Assembly (NCBI GenBank): GCA_905250025.1
Contig: CAJNOJ010000332.1
Location: 40,230 to 104,229 of the forward strand
Direction: 5' to 3'
Length of the DNA stretch: 64,000 nt
Source: Adineta ricciae
Taxonomy: Eukaryota; Rotifera; Eurotatoria; Adinetida; Adinetidae
Shown here: piece after piece, positions 36,863-48,405 of the stretch
Position numbering within the stretch: the first letter of the stretch is position 1
Layout: each line of letters starts with the position of its first letter
Program-made: the position numbers and the translations under genes
Notes under the pieces: model-generated
Seen by the model: the letters and a program-made list of their open reading frames with translations, nothing else
Databases searched by the model: none
Told to the model about the DNA's origin: nothing

Positions 36863-38029
36863 TTACAAAGTATCGATTACAACAGGTAATTGTAATGGCG
36901 CGTCAACAAATGCACCAATACGGATAAAATTGTATGGAACAAATGAACATACAGCTTTCCATGAGCTCCTCCATTCCGAAAACATCATGTGTCATTTGGG
37001 AAAAGTCAAACTGATGCGTTTATCGCTCATATGTTTCATGTGGATGTTTTGGATGGAAATCACAATTAGAGAAGTTGTGGGTGGACATCAGTAGGGCCTG
37101 AAAAGTAGAATTCTGCTGAATTCAGTCTACATATTGTACTTTCGCTTTTGAGAAAGAAAACTTTCGCCCAGACTACATAAGAGCTGCACGACGTACGCAT
37201 CGCATTAACAAGTTTAATTTCTTGGATCAGAATAGGAATGAGTAAATTCAATCAAGACGCATGAAACATGGTTGTCTTTCAAGTCTTTGTCTTTAATTAG
37301 TAGCGAACGATAAAACAAGGCAGTTGCATTTTGCCGGTCTCAAAACGTTTTTAGGCGGGCAAGGTCGATTTCAAGCTTCTAGATCATTTCCAAGTCTCAT
37401 CGGAAAGACTTAGTCGTTGTTACAATTGACGATCTTTGCCTCGACTGAACGATCAATCAATGCGCGAACAATATTCGTTTCTACGCTGATGGAGCCAGGA
37501 GTCTTGATTTAAGACAATCACGAATTCAAATCACACATAAAAGTTGACAAAAGAATGTCTAAGGAAAAAGTCAAGTATTGACGACTGGCGTCATCTATCG
37601 TGTATTTCCTTTTCTATCCTATTATAGAGGATACATAACGTGGGGAATTACCTCGCGGTAGTAGTATAGTAATCGATTTTGTTCTATGGGAAGATTTCTT
37701 CGATTCGTTTTTCATCAATTGACGATGACGAGCTCAAAACTTCATACCATCTGTTCCGGACCTGATTATTTTGATTTTAGATAAAAGATTTTTTCTAAAC
37801 TATTTCTATATGGCGTCTGGTCTGTAGTGAAAACTCAAAGAATTAGAAGCGGTGAGTCAACTGGTTTTTCATCGGATTCGAAGTTCAACTCTTTATTTCC
37901 ATTCTTTTAGATGAATAATAAATCAATCGCAAATCCGACCAATTTACTGGCACGGGCAAAGGTTCAACAATTATACGTAAGATTTAAGTTATAATTGTCT
38001 TTCACTGTCGGGTTCTTTTCAGTGTGAAC
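36863..38029. other. mostly non-coding; possible isolated exon at 37911
   Basis: No clear gene. At 37911 an ATG directly follows an AG acceptor-like site and opens a short block (MNNKSIANPTNLLARAKVQQLY) ending at a GTAAG donor at 37979. The downstream part would fall into the repeat that begins at 38030, so this may be the 5' end of a gene cut by the repeat or by a mis-join. Confidence 0.35.
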
Positions 38030-38248
38030 TTCCCAGGTCGATCATTCCGGCGACTGGATCCGCTGAAATATGAGTCGGTTCCGGTACAGCTCTTCTCGAT
38101 TCCGGCACAGTTTTCGCCGATTCCTTGCCGCCGGATTCCGGCCGGAATCGCACAGGAAATATCCGATCAGTACCTCACCGTTTCCAGTTCGAAGATTGCA
38201 GGAAATGGTCGAAAAACGAACCTAACCGGCCGGAACCGACCGTGTCAT
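38030..38248 (+). repeat. GC-rich dispersed repeat, long copy (related to 48158-48274)
   Basis: Sequence starting ttcccaggtcgatcattccg is shared with 48158-48274, but here it is about 100 bp longer. The extra part contains several TTCCGG-containing words and a perfect 16-bp palindrome at 38134-38149 (gattccggccggaatc). It is clearly more GC-rich than its surroundings. No coding function is seen; it probably belongs to a non-autonomous mobile or satellite family. Confidence 0.7.
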
Positions 38249-38408
38249 ACGTAATGGAAGTTAGCAGCGGATTCGAGTATATCCTGCTGACATTCGCTCC
38301 AGTACTTGGGATGAGTGTGAAACTCCTGGGATGGATAGATCTCGTCATTCTGCATCGAATGGTGTAACATAAGTGGGGTATCGTCGACTGAAAGTAACGC
38401 TTCCACCA
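38249..38408 (-). repeat. 160-bp dispersed repeat unit, inverted copy
   Basis: Reverse complement of the unit at 47889-48048, same length (160 bp), ending directly at the 60-N gap. Read on the minus strand it is open and would encode a peptide with SVDDTPLMLHHSMQNDEIYP, but the copies differ at amino-acid level, so I do not treat it as a gene. Its place at the gap edge suggests the repeat caused the assembly break. Confidence 0.8.
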
Positions 38409-38468
38409 NNNNNNNNNNNNNNNNNNNNNNNNNNNNNNNNNNNNNNNNNNNNNNNNNNNNNNNNNNNN
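38409..38468. other. assembly gap (60 N)
   Basis: Sixty consecutive N. It separates the repeat unit from the unknown gene on its right, so the two need not be neighbours in the genome. Confidence 0.99.
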
Positions 38469-39109
38469 GATTCAGATATATCTTTAATTTGGTATGATTT
38501 GTCAATTATAGAAATTGTAGCGTGTAAAAACGATCTTAGTTCAGCATCCGTAAGAAAGTCAAATGTAATTTTATTGCTACGTATTAATTTATATACAGTG
38601 GCCAATGCTGTCGATGAAATTGGAAATATATCGGGTTTGTCATTTTCGATATGATTGTTTGCTTTGTACTGTAATGGTTTTTGTATATGTGCTATTCCAT
38701 GAAATTGATCTCTAACAAGATGGGTGGTATGATCTTGTTCTGCTATGTATTCAAGAGATTGGTGAAGCTGGAGCATTTTTCTCATACTACTTCTAATCGA
38801 ATCAAAGATATAGTTGCTGTCATAACGAGGTAAAGCATTGAGTTCATCACGAGATGGTAACATTGATGAAATCTCTACTACATTTGGATATTCTGCATTA
38901 GAGGTAAATTTACAAACATTGGTCGATGGCGATCTAATACATGCATCCTTGATAGGTACAATTGAATAGACGACTTCTTCTTCCAGTTGAAATGAGTACG
39001 TGCCGATGCGTTGGTGTACAATAGCCTTCTCTACATTAATATAAATATCAGATGTTGTTGAATCCTTCATCTTTTGAAACGGCATTGGTTCGATCGAAGT
39101 TATGGGCAA
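38469..39109 (-). CDS. unknown protein, 3' part lost in assembly gap
   Basis: Open frame of about 210 codons running into the gap. The first in-frame ATG is at 39085, but the frame is open further up to about 39175 and carries a hydrophobic stretch (SISSLFLVILLPITSIEP) resembling a signal peptide, so an upstream start exon is likely. The rest is hydrophilic with no Cys-rich or repeated pattern (for example FHGIAHIQKPLQYKANNHIE, FDFLTDAELRSFLHATISII). I do not recognise a family. Possibly a secreted protein; the C-terminus is missing. Confidence 0.5.
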
Positions 39110-39827
39110 TAGAATGACCAGGAAAAGAGAAGAAATGCTCGTGACGAACGAAAAACAGACAGGTAATGTCTATTGTGAATTTGATCTTCTATCTATTTAT
39201 ATTTTTCTCGTTCTCTTATCTTTTTCTCTTCTGTACAATCAGTTAGATTGATATCTGTTCTGAAAAATCAATCATCCATTCCTATAGGTTCAAATTGAGT
39301 AAACTTTTTGTCTATCTTGTGATGTTAATATACTTTCGCTAAACAAATCCGCTTGTATTTGATGAGAAACAACAAAATAGATTCGACTGTAGAAATTACC
39401 CTCGGTCACTAAACTGTTTTGAAGAGTGCAACGGCATCACATTGCTGAATCGGCGATTCAGTATGAAACTTTATTTCACTCAAGAGAACGTCTCGTATTT
39501 ATCTATATTCAGTACACTGTTTTACATCCACTCTTTCATTTTAATCCTTTTACAATGTCGGACTGAGGTACACATAATTAGTCATGAGTTATCTTATATG
39601 AAAAAATTCATTTTTGCATTTGTGCTTTAATTTTTATTTGGTATATCAATCAATGAAGCATGATAAACAAAACAAGATGAATAACTGGTTCGACCACTAA
39701 ACATATGAAACAGGATGTATCGACGCATATGATCTAAAGAAAAAAAATGCGATAATAGTCAGTTTAATGCTACTCTAATTTACTCTACAGATTAGGAGGA
39801 GATTGTTGTTGCTTGTTGTTTATTGAC
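39110..39827. other. intergenic, no gene seen
   Basis: AT-rich DNA between the gap-truncated gene and the small membrane protein. A short plus-strand frame at 39442-39630 is hydrophobic and unsupported. Confidence 0.4.
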
Positions 39828-40151
39828 TCATTGAAGAGCATTCGTTAAGGCTATATGCTGATCTACAATGGACGGTGATGAAATTATTTTCTATCGAGTA
39901 GCAACTTACTTCGTTGTTGAGTTGCACGACGACGGTATTCCTTTACTGATTTGACTTTAAACCACGATTTCTATGAAAATAAGGTAATAGTCAGTGTGTA
40001 GGTATAAAAGAAGAATTACCTTCAGACGACGGCCGTTATTGACCAATTTCTTCAAGACTTCGGCAGTACACAAAAGGGCTACTAAAATTATTCCAGCAAT
40101 GAGTATGTGAATGTGCGCGGTGATCGATGTGGGAATATTGGAAATTTTCAT
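39828..40151 (-). CDS. small single-pass membrane protein, unknown
   Basis: Three exons splice in frame through introns of about 48 and 59 bp into a 71-residue protein. ATG is at 40151 and stop TGA at 39828-39830. Residues 12-30 (AHIHILIAGIILVALLCTA) form one membrane helix. The C-terminal half is strongly basic (KKLVNNGRRLKKSWFKVK, EYRRRATQQR), which by the positive-inside rule would be cytosolic. No family is recognised. The model rests on consistent splice signals and a typical tail-basic small membrane protein composition. Confidence 0.5.
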
Positions 40152-41736
40152 ATCAGTGGTTGAATTGGTTGAGACATGAGGAAGACTGATGGTTGGTGCT
40201 GGTTTTGTTTATGTGCGCCGAAGAAAAGATTTGACAAAATCGTCGAAAGGTGAAAAAGTTTCAGCACAGATAAGCTACATTAGAATATTGGCTACATTAG
40301 TTAATATACTAAATGAATTGCATACTGTAATAGTAAGACCGTAGCTGAGCAAGACAAAGATAAAAATTTTGAAAAATATCAGTCAGATTTAGTGCAATGT
40401 GTTTGTGTTGAATATTACCTAGGAATGATTAAGCAGAAGACGCTGCTCAGGTTTTATATCTGAATATCAGACAGCATGCTTAATTATGCTGCCGACCAAT
40501 AAAGAAATCATTACTCACAGTATGAATCTGTTCATTCAATAGCTCGTCGAAATTATACCAGTTTCGTCAGAACTTAGTCATTGTTGATGCATTTATTCTT
40601 TTCATTTAGCTAGAAGATGCAGATTTCTATAAAAATTGTGTTATGGTTTAAATTCTACATGAAAATATTATCTAGTCCAAATTTTCAATTTTTACTCTTC
40701 TCAATCAACCTTATCTCATAAATACATTGTTGAAAGAAAGACGCATATTTTCAATGCGTTTGAAACTAAATAAAGTCACAATAAAAAGTAAGCATCAGTT
40801 CTATCAGATACACAGAAGAACACATGTCCATTCGCAAAAAAAAAGTAAGGACAGTGTAAACAACGATATGCAGAGAAGATAACCAAAGTTCAATATCATC
40901 CCGAACAATTCCATGTGATATGTCCGACAAAGCGCAACTTTAAAAAATAAAAATATTCATCCTCGATAATATATGACCTTCGCCAAATGCTTACATGCAT
41001 ACTAAACATATCAAAATTAATTTATTTTGTTCATCGGAATGATTTTTCATCGATGAATTGTTCTGACTGTGTATGAGGTTTTAATTTTGACATGTTTTAT
41101 GTTGACATTGAATGTGTCAAAGGATTTAAGACAGATCATTTCAACATAGAGTGAGTCTATCCATCTTCTATGTTATGAATTATCTGTATGGAGCGATCAA
41201 ATTGTGCAAACTACATCCGCTTGTTCTTCAATAACATTGATTGTATCAGTATATCCTATCGTTAAACAAGAAATAAAAGATACGCAACATGTGTTAAATC
41301 TATTTTACACACTCTTTGTCGTAAGAAATGCATCAACTGATAACATCTGATAAAAAAAGCATTGATTCAAATCAAGATGTAATGTTTTAAAGACATTTCA
41401 ATTAGATTTAAAACTTCAAAATAGCTTCTATATAACATTTTAATGAAATAATTTGATTTCAAACAACTTGTTAGACTTCTGCAGATTTTTCCGGTGACAA
41501 TAATCAAAATAAAAATGAAAATGAAAATGTTTGGTTTGATGCATTTCGAACTTGAAGGTTGTTCAATCGTGACATTCTGTGAAAAGAAAACAAATTTTGA
41601 TTCGTCATAGATAATATCTCTTCCTCGGAAAATGTTCTGTAATTGATTGTATAAATAGCGATTGTTTCTATCGAATCATACTAAAATCCAGAGAATATAT
41701 TACTGCGTTGTTTGAGGTAGCTAAAACAAGACGGTA
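40152..41736. other. intergenic, no gene seen
   Basis: About 1.6 kb of AT-rich DNA with many stops in all frames. It may contain the left end of the mobile element whose transposase starts at 41737, but I could not identify terminal inverted repeats or a target-site duplication by eye. Confidence 0.45.
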
Positions 41737-44700
41737 ATGAGCAAGTCGAAAAAGAAAGATTATTGGGCAGATGTAGGTAATGGAGAGGGTTTTCTTGCTG
41801 CTGTCGGCCAACTCGGAGCGGATTATAAACAACTGGACGCCAAAGGTGAGGGCTGTCAAAAATCCGACGGTGTATGGGGGCGGTTGGCAGAATTTGCAAA
41901 ACTTGACAACAAAGCAACGTACGATGCACGACAATGGCTGTACACGATGTGGAAAGGCGATCAACGAAAAGTTCGTACAACATTTTTAAGTATACAAGTT
42001 ACTGACGTTTTGCCAGATGGTTCACACGAATCATCTGATAATATTACCAACAAAGCTAGTCAGAATAGTGACAAGGTAAGCCTTTTTGATATTCGCTTGT
42101 TCTTTTATCGAACTTCTTTGCAGTCTAATAAGTAATATAAAACAATCGAAAAGTATCATCGCACGACTAGTAAAATATTTCAGAAATAATGCTCCACAAT
42201 ATGCATGTATGAAAATAAAACATCTTTTATTTCACACGTTCAAAATCAGTACTTTTCTCGATTAGTCACATTGATGACTACACTTCAAAGCTAGACATTT
42301 CATAGTTGAGGAGAAACGTCGTCATCTATCAAGAGATTATTGCATATCTTTAATAAACATTATGTTTGAACGTTTGTATTGCGGCGAGAGTTAAAAGAAG
42401 CTACATCAAGGAGAGAAAATGATACATTCACTGTTAGTGTCTGTATAAGTATGATGGTTTAAGCAGAAGCAAAGCCAGTTTATTGTTAGTTGACAAGCTG
42501 ATAGAACGCGAGACATAAGTTCCACAGAAAATATGCATTGATCATTTGATTGAAAAAATAAATCATCCAAACTTTCAGATAGAACATCGGCAAATAAAAC
42601 GAATAAAAATCATCTTTTTCTTGATTTGTATTTAGACGTCGAAAATTTCTTCGTTGATGACAATGCCATCACTTGAACCGGAAAAGTTAAGATCAAGAGA
42701 AAAGAGGATTCCGCGTTATGTATATTATTTTACGATGACATATGACCAATGGAAAGCTTTCTATGATTACAGAACAGGAGATGTTCATGCTGGCTGAACT
42801 GAGAGAATTGTTTCACACCTATATAAGCTTGGCATCACTTGTACTATCATTTTTCGATATCATCATAATCGACTATTAGAGTCACCAAAACAAAATTGTA
42901 CATTATTCAGTGCTAACGGATATTGTAAGGTAGAATTATGTCCTGTAACAGTAGATATTAATATTGCATCTGAGCCAAAGCAAAAGGGTGATCCATCGGT
43001 TTTTAAAGTCGTGATTGTTGGTGAGAAAAATCACAATCCGAAACAGCAAAAGGTAGGTCGGCCAATTACAGGACCACTTCGAGAAGCGATCGGTATGCTA
43101 CTTTTTTCATATTAGATATTTCGTAGTAGAATTGATATTTTAGCGAAAGAGGTGAAAACCATTGGAGCATTAGGTGTTTATGAACGAAATTTAAGACATG
43201 CTAACGAAGAGTTATTGAAAGAAGGAAATTTCAGTGAAGTTCCTACAAAGGAAGTATTGGACAAAATTAAACAGGAATATGACAACAAATATCGTCTTGA
43301 TGAAAATTGCTACAAAGAAGTACGCATGTTCGCGTTTATCACTAGATATAGCGACGCCCATTCAAAAGAAGTGAAAGGTGAGAATTTTCACAGCTATGTG
43401 TATTTGACCTCGATAAAAATTTGATTGTTCTTTCTTGAATATAAGACGGTAGCAATACACATTGCGGCCATTTGATTCTATAGAAGGCAAATACTGATAG
43501 CTCGAACGACTCATAGCTTTTTTCAGAGATATTGTAATCTAAAATTGTATAAACGTCTTTTCTTACAATTTCTAGGATTTATACAAACCATTGGCGAATG
43601 GCCATTCACTGTTCATTTTTTCACCGAAATACAAATTGATCGATTTGTTAAATATTGTCGGAGTGATAAATACTCTTGTTTACATATCGATGCTACCGGC
43701 TCTGTTGTACGCAGTTTAAAAGATCAGAAAGACGTATTCTTCTACTGTCTTGTCTACCGACATGATGACTCTTCAATTTTACCACTTACCGGAGCACTTC
43801 TAACCGACCATACAGCTGCCTCGATCACCTCATATTTTCTTTCTGTCAGAAGTAAATTGCTGTTACGAAGCAAAATTGCACGTCCCGCATTCGTCGTAAT
43901 CGACTTTTCGGCAGCATTAATTAACAGTGTACTTGCTTCGTTCAATGTGGAAAACATCCATACCTACTTACGGCGATGCTACAACACAATCAATAGTATG
44001 TACAAGACTAAACAATTACGTAATATGACATTTTTACGATTGTGCTGTTCGCATGCAATGAAAGCATTTTCACGTGGTCTGTTCAAGATAAATGTTTCGA
44101 AAGAAGCTCATCACCATTTAATGACTTTCTTCGCTATACTACTAAATTCGACAAACATTGCCGGTATTTTTGATTTATATCGATGTATTATACATATTTA
44201 CGGAGATCCATACTGTGACACTCCATACACAACATTGGCTTCACTTTTGAATAAATCCGAATTAGATGGGTTTGACGTTGAACCATATTTAGAAGAATGT
44301 AATGTTCAAGATGATAAAGAGCTGAAACAAGATTTTTTGGATGAAACTGACATCACAACGGATGCAATCATTCGACAATCACCATTTAACATCAAAGCAC
44401 GCGCCGACATTCCAGCATTAAGTAGATTTTTCGAACGAAAAAAACTTGATGAAGAGCCACGTAATCAACTCTACTCGGCAAAAGTAGTTCATTTATTACA
44501 CAAATGGTTTGCTTATATACCGCTTTGGTCCGGAATACTGGTTGGCTTTTATGAAAGGTAAGTCTTTTCAAACAAATAATCTAGCTGCTATTGATTATAA
44601 TTAGATACGCAAAAGATAAAAAAGCTGTATCTACAAATCAATGGCAATTCGGATACGGCCGCGTGTCGAATGCTTCTATTGAAACATATTTCCGAACTAT

Positions 44701-45232
44701 AAAGTCATCTGTATTGGAACATCACACTACCCTGCGACCGAATGAATTCTTGATGCGAATTCATAATCATGTTATAGCTCGTATGAAAGGCGACCAATTT
44801 GGTGTCGCGCCAGCATCACACGGCCGAAGGAAAAAGAAGGACGAAGCAGATGATTTGAACATATTGGACAAATGGAAGCGAAGACAAAAGAAAAATCCGA
44901 AAGGTAGCAAACAAACATCACATTTTAATGACAATGTCAGTAAAATGATTGCGTGTAAAATAGCGTAAGTTTTCATCGTTAAATTTTTCTTGCTGATATT
45001 TTTAACAATACGCATTTACTAGTAAGGGGAAAAGTCGTGAAGAAATTACACCTGACCACAATCTAACTCCATCACCAAACCAGATTTGTCTTTCTCCAAA
45101 AAAGACAAGAACTGTCGAGTATGTATTTATATGGCGAATGGCTGAGAAATTGTCAATTTTTACCCTGAAAGTCTTGCATGTGTTACACATGAGCTCGTTG
45201 ATGATGAAGAAGACAATCACTATGTAGCGTGA
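41737..45232 (+). CDS. MULE/hAT-like DDE transposase gene, one premature stop
   Basis: Exons 41737-42076, 42636-about 43092, 43144-43378, 43576-44558, 44605-44966, then two short exons ending at TGA 45230-45232. Signatures in order: first Asp in HIDATGS (codon 43689), second Asp in VVIDFSAAL (43902), CxxH as CCSH (from 44043) and catalytic Glu in NASIETYFRTIKSS (44681). The pattern D, D, CxxH, E with a long helical insertion is that of MULE, hAT and related DDE transposases, which cut and reinsert their own element in the nucleus. The N-terminal block (WADVGNGEGF...YDARQWLYTMWKG) may be DNA-binding but is unrecognised. The C-terminus ends DDEEDNHYVA. An in-frame TGA at 42795-42797 interrupts an otherwise open exon, so this copy is probably inactive unless read through or spliced out. 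Confidence 0.75.
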
Positions 45233-45461
45233 AACATAATTAACTCATCAGTCACACCTTGTTAATTGATGCCTCTGTATTGATCAATTAGCCTATGCTC
45301 TGCAAAAAGCTTGATGAGTGATAGGAAGAAAAAGTACAGCACTAATGACAGTGAATACATTTTTTTAAATTGCTTTTTCTCTGTGAAACAATTCTTCAAA
45401 AACTTGTGCAAACAAAATGGTCAAACTCAAACGAACTTCTTGTCTCACACAGGATACACAG

Positions 45462-45896
45462 CTACAAACTATTAGCATATCTAGCTAAAAAGGCAAATGC
45501 CTGTTCAACTTCCATCTCTTTGATAGTATTATGGTTATCGACAAATATTCTGATATTGATTGTATTTAGTGACTCAGACTCCGATAAATCAAGAAATTCT
45601 TTTAATGATTGTTCGATTGGATTTTCTGTTTTTTCATCACAAATGCCGTGTATAGTCGACGTCATCTCTTGTGATCCTGAAACGAATTCGCCGTCCACAT
45701 CGCCAATCAAAATCGATGCACCGCCGATCACGAATTCTTCTTCTTCTGATAATATCTTTTTGGCCTTATCGGCTATTACTAATTCGCATTTATCACGAGC
45801 ATTTTGTTCGAAACGCTTACATTCTTCATCAAATAGTGACCGCTCTACTTCCACAGAGCAACTAATGAAACAACCGTGTCCGAAAAAAACAAGCAC
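45462..45896 (-). CDS. acidic ORF opposite the mobile-element genes, strand uncertain
   Basis: 144-codon frame between the transposase and the peptidase-like gene but on the opposite strand. The product is acidic and helical-looking (RSLFDEECKRFEQNARDKCE, KKILSEEEEF, EQSLKEFLDLSESESL) and lacks a known domain. The plus strand is also open over almost the same span, giving a Ser-rich frame that could be the 5' part of the peptidase-like gene if the A-run near 45885 holds a 1-nt shift. I cannot decide which strand is real. Confidence 0.3.
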   Translation of the reverse strand: MLVFFGHGCFISCSVEVERSLFDEECKRFEQNARDKCELVIADKAKKILSEEEEFVIGGASILIGDVDGEFVSGSQEMTSTIHGICDEKTENPIEQSLKEFLDLSESESLNTINIRIFVDNHNTIKEMEVEQAFAFLARYANSL

Positions 45897-47241
45897 ATGA
45901 CACCATATACGATCGAAAGTAACCTACTTCAGAATACAAAAGACTGCCGAACAACTATGATCGGTAATCTTCAGCTTACATGGCCTTCATATGGGATTGA
46001 GAATGCAACATATGCGGGCAAATCTTATTTTATATTTCACACGTGCACTGTTGATACAGGCCTATTTATCTTGTATCACGCATATCAAGCTCACTCGGAC
46101 GAATTTCGCGCTCTTTTCACATCTGACGCTCTTCATATTTATACAGTTATCCGTCGTACCTTTCAACTGGTCGAAACAGAAGGATGGACTATAGCTCGTC
46201 TGTATTGGCTTACTGAACATAATCTTCTTACAAATAAGCATTCGAACGGCAAATATGACCTTATGAATACGATGGAAGCAATTGTCTTTCAATTCGTCAA
46301 ACCTATGCAAACGTTTCCTATTAAGTCTCAATGTTCATGTAATGTTTGTCCGAAGCGAATCCGTGAGCACACAAATGTAGATATATCACTGATGTAAGTT
46401 TATTCAAATTATACTCTGCCTACAGTGAAAGAGAAAACGGAGAAACATGTGTACAACACGGCACTTATTGATAATGAGCGAACGTAATCAAGAACCACAG
46501 ACAACGAGATAAGAATATGTCGAATATGTTCAATTCGTGACACCGAACTTTTTCTGATTGAATTGAGGGTGTGAGTATTCTTTTTGAAACAGACTATTCG
46601 CTCATTGATAGCATTCTCTTTTTTTCATCATAACAATCTATATTTTATTCGATATTATAAACATAGGAAAACCAATGGAAAATTCCTGAACTTCCTACCA
46701 TCTTTTGCCACCACAAGAGAACATCCGTGCAGAGCAGATCTTGGTAGTGTTAAACCGCGAAAATATCCTGAAAAATATTCCATCGATGAAAAATTCCCAG
46801 TGGTGGATATAGCGACAAATATTACTCATATACAGTATGTAATGAACTTATTAACTTTCTTCTAAACGATATTTCTCAATTTAGAAAACGTTACATATGC
46901 GAAGCTAATCGAACAGTCGGCAAAGCAAAGTTTTTGCATCAATCACCATTTGTTATTGTTGACGTTGGATTCGATCCTGCATTTGTGCGAGATTTGCCAG
47001 ACCCATTGTATATTGGTGAACACACGTAAGCTCTCAAGCCTTCTATAAACTTTCTTAATGTTACCTCATGTTTAGGTATAACCTCTCCGCGGCTATCAAT
47101 AATACAAACCAACACTTCACAGCTATGATCAAAGCACAAGACGGCAGTTATTACCATTTTGATGACACACATCATAAAGGATGCATCAGTCACGACGGTC
47201 GTATTCTCGTCGAATTAGCATTATATGTACTTCAAATGTAA
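45876..47241 (+). CDS. papain-fold (USP/UCH-order) cysteine peptidase-like protein of the mobile element
   Basis: Four exons splice in frame: 45876-46393, about 46666-46834, about 46885-47026 and 47076-47241. A Cys box FHTCTVDTGLFILYHAYQ (Cys codon 46044) comes first, a CxCxxC motif CSCNVC (46333-46350) follows, and a His box YNLSAAINNTNQHFTAMIKA (His codon 47113) then leads to the acidic YYHFDD motif. The order Cys, then His, then Asp fits ubiquitin-specific-protease-like or other papain-fold enzymes and not Ulp1/SENP, where His comes first. It lies 0.65 kb downstream of the transposase on the same strand, so I infer a second gene of the same element. The start is uncertain (ATG at 45876 is weak, upstream exons possible). 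Frames are open with no internal stop. Confidence 0.55.
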
Positions 47242-47618
47242 TCATGACACTTTCTGAATGTTGCATATACAGCTGGAGAACATTTGCCCTGACAATCACA
47301 AAGAACAAATTCATTTTTCTCCACATACATGTTATTGTTTGCGTCAATATATGCTATTTGCATATATTTTCTCGTCTACCTTGATCATTTTTCTCTATGG
47401 TCCGCATCTTTCTTTTCTATATCACATGATTTCTTCTATTTCATTATCTACGCCGAAGCTATTTTCGCGGTATCTCTTCTTAATTGTACACATTTAAAAA
47501 AATACAGGCGTACTCACAATTGTTCGGAAAAACCATATGCACCCTTATCTAATTCTAGTATCGATTCATTTTTATTTCCTCTGAAGAACGCAATATCACT
47601 CGGCTGACAACATTCAAT
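47242..47618. other. AT-rich spacer before tandem repeat
   Basis: No supported gene. Short hydrophobic frames on the plus strand are low-complexity. It may contain the right end of the mobile element. Confidence 0.4.
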
Positions 47619-48048
47619 GCAGAATGACGCGATCCATTCATCCCAGGAGTTTCGCACTCATCCCAAGTACTGGAGCGAATGTCAGCAGGATATACTAGTG
47701 AATATCACTATTTTACTACTATTTATCGGTAGAAGCCTCACTTATGGGCGATGACCCCCACTTGTCTTACACCATTCGATGCAGAATGACGAGATCTATA
47801 TATCCCAGAAGTTTCAGAGATATCCCAAGTAGTGGGGCGAATATCAGCAGGATATACTAGTAAAACTCACTATTTTACTACTATTTATTGGTGGACGCGT
47901 TACTTTCAGTCGACGATACCCCACTTATGTTACACCATTCGATGCAGAATGACGAGATCTATATATCCCACAAGTTTCAGAGATATCCCAAGTACTGGAG
48001 CGAATGTCAGCAGGATATACTCGAATCCGCTGCTAACTTCCATTACGT
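47619..48048 (+). repeat. tandem repeat, ~162-bp unit, about 2.7 copies
   Basis: The word gcagaatgac recurs at 47619, 47781 and 47944 (periods 162 and 163). The units are diverged. The first two carry a core ending gcaggatatactagt followed by an AT-rich tail (tattttactactatttat). The third (47889-48048) has a different end, tactcgaatccgctgc to ttccattacgt, shared with the single copies at 38249-38408 (inverted) and 49566-49684. Satellite-like arrangement, no conserved coding. Confidence 0.85.
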
Positions 48049-48157
48049 CCATTCATCAGCAACTTACCATCATAGTTTTTTATCAGCAGATAACAACCGG
48101 CTCGTTCAGCCAACAATTTCGATAGCTCATCGACATCATTTGAATTTTCTAGAATCG

Positions 48158-48274
48158 TTCCCAGGTCGATCATTCCGGCGACTGCACCCGTTGAAATCTG
48201 AGTCGGATTCGGTAGAGCTCTTCTCGGAAATGGTCGGAAAACGAACCTAACCGACCGGAACCGATCGTGCCATA
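48158..48274 (+). repeat. GC-rich dispersed repeat, short copy
   Basis: Starts with the same ttcccaggtcgatcattccg as 38030 and ends with the shared gaacc...gatcgtgccata part, but lacks about 100 internal bases present at 38 kb. It again lies near a copy of the 160-bp unit, here in the opposite relative orientation. Confidence 0.7.
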
Positions 48275-48405
48275 ATAACCTGGGTTGTAGTTGTTGAACT
48301 ATTCAGTAAACGTGTAAACCAATTGTTAAGATGATTACGCAAATGAAATAACAGTACACGTGATGTGTATATAAAAGAAGAAAAAAATCTCAACCAGTAG
48401 TGCCA

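Noticed and set aside
45876..47241. Ulp1/SENP (C48) assignment for the peptidase-like gene
   Set aside because: C48 enzymes have His before Cys; here the Cys box precedes the His box.
47888..48250. 120-codon plus frame through the repeat unit
   Set aside because: It is the readable frame of a repeat; copies differ at protein level and frames do not extend into unique sequence.
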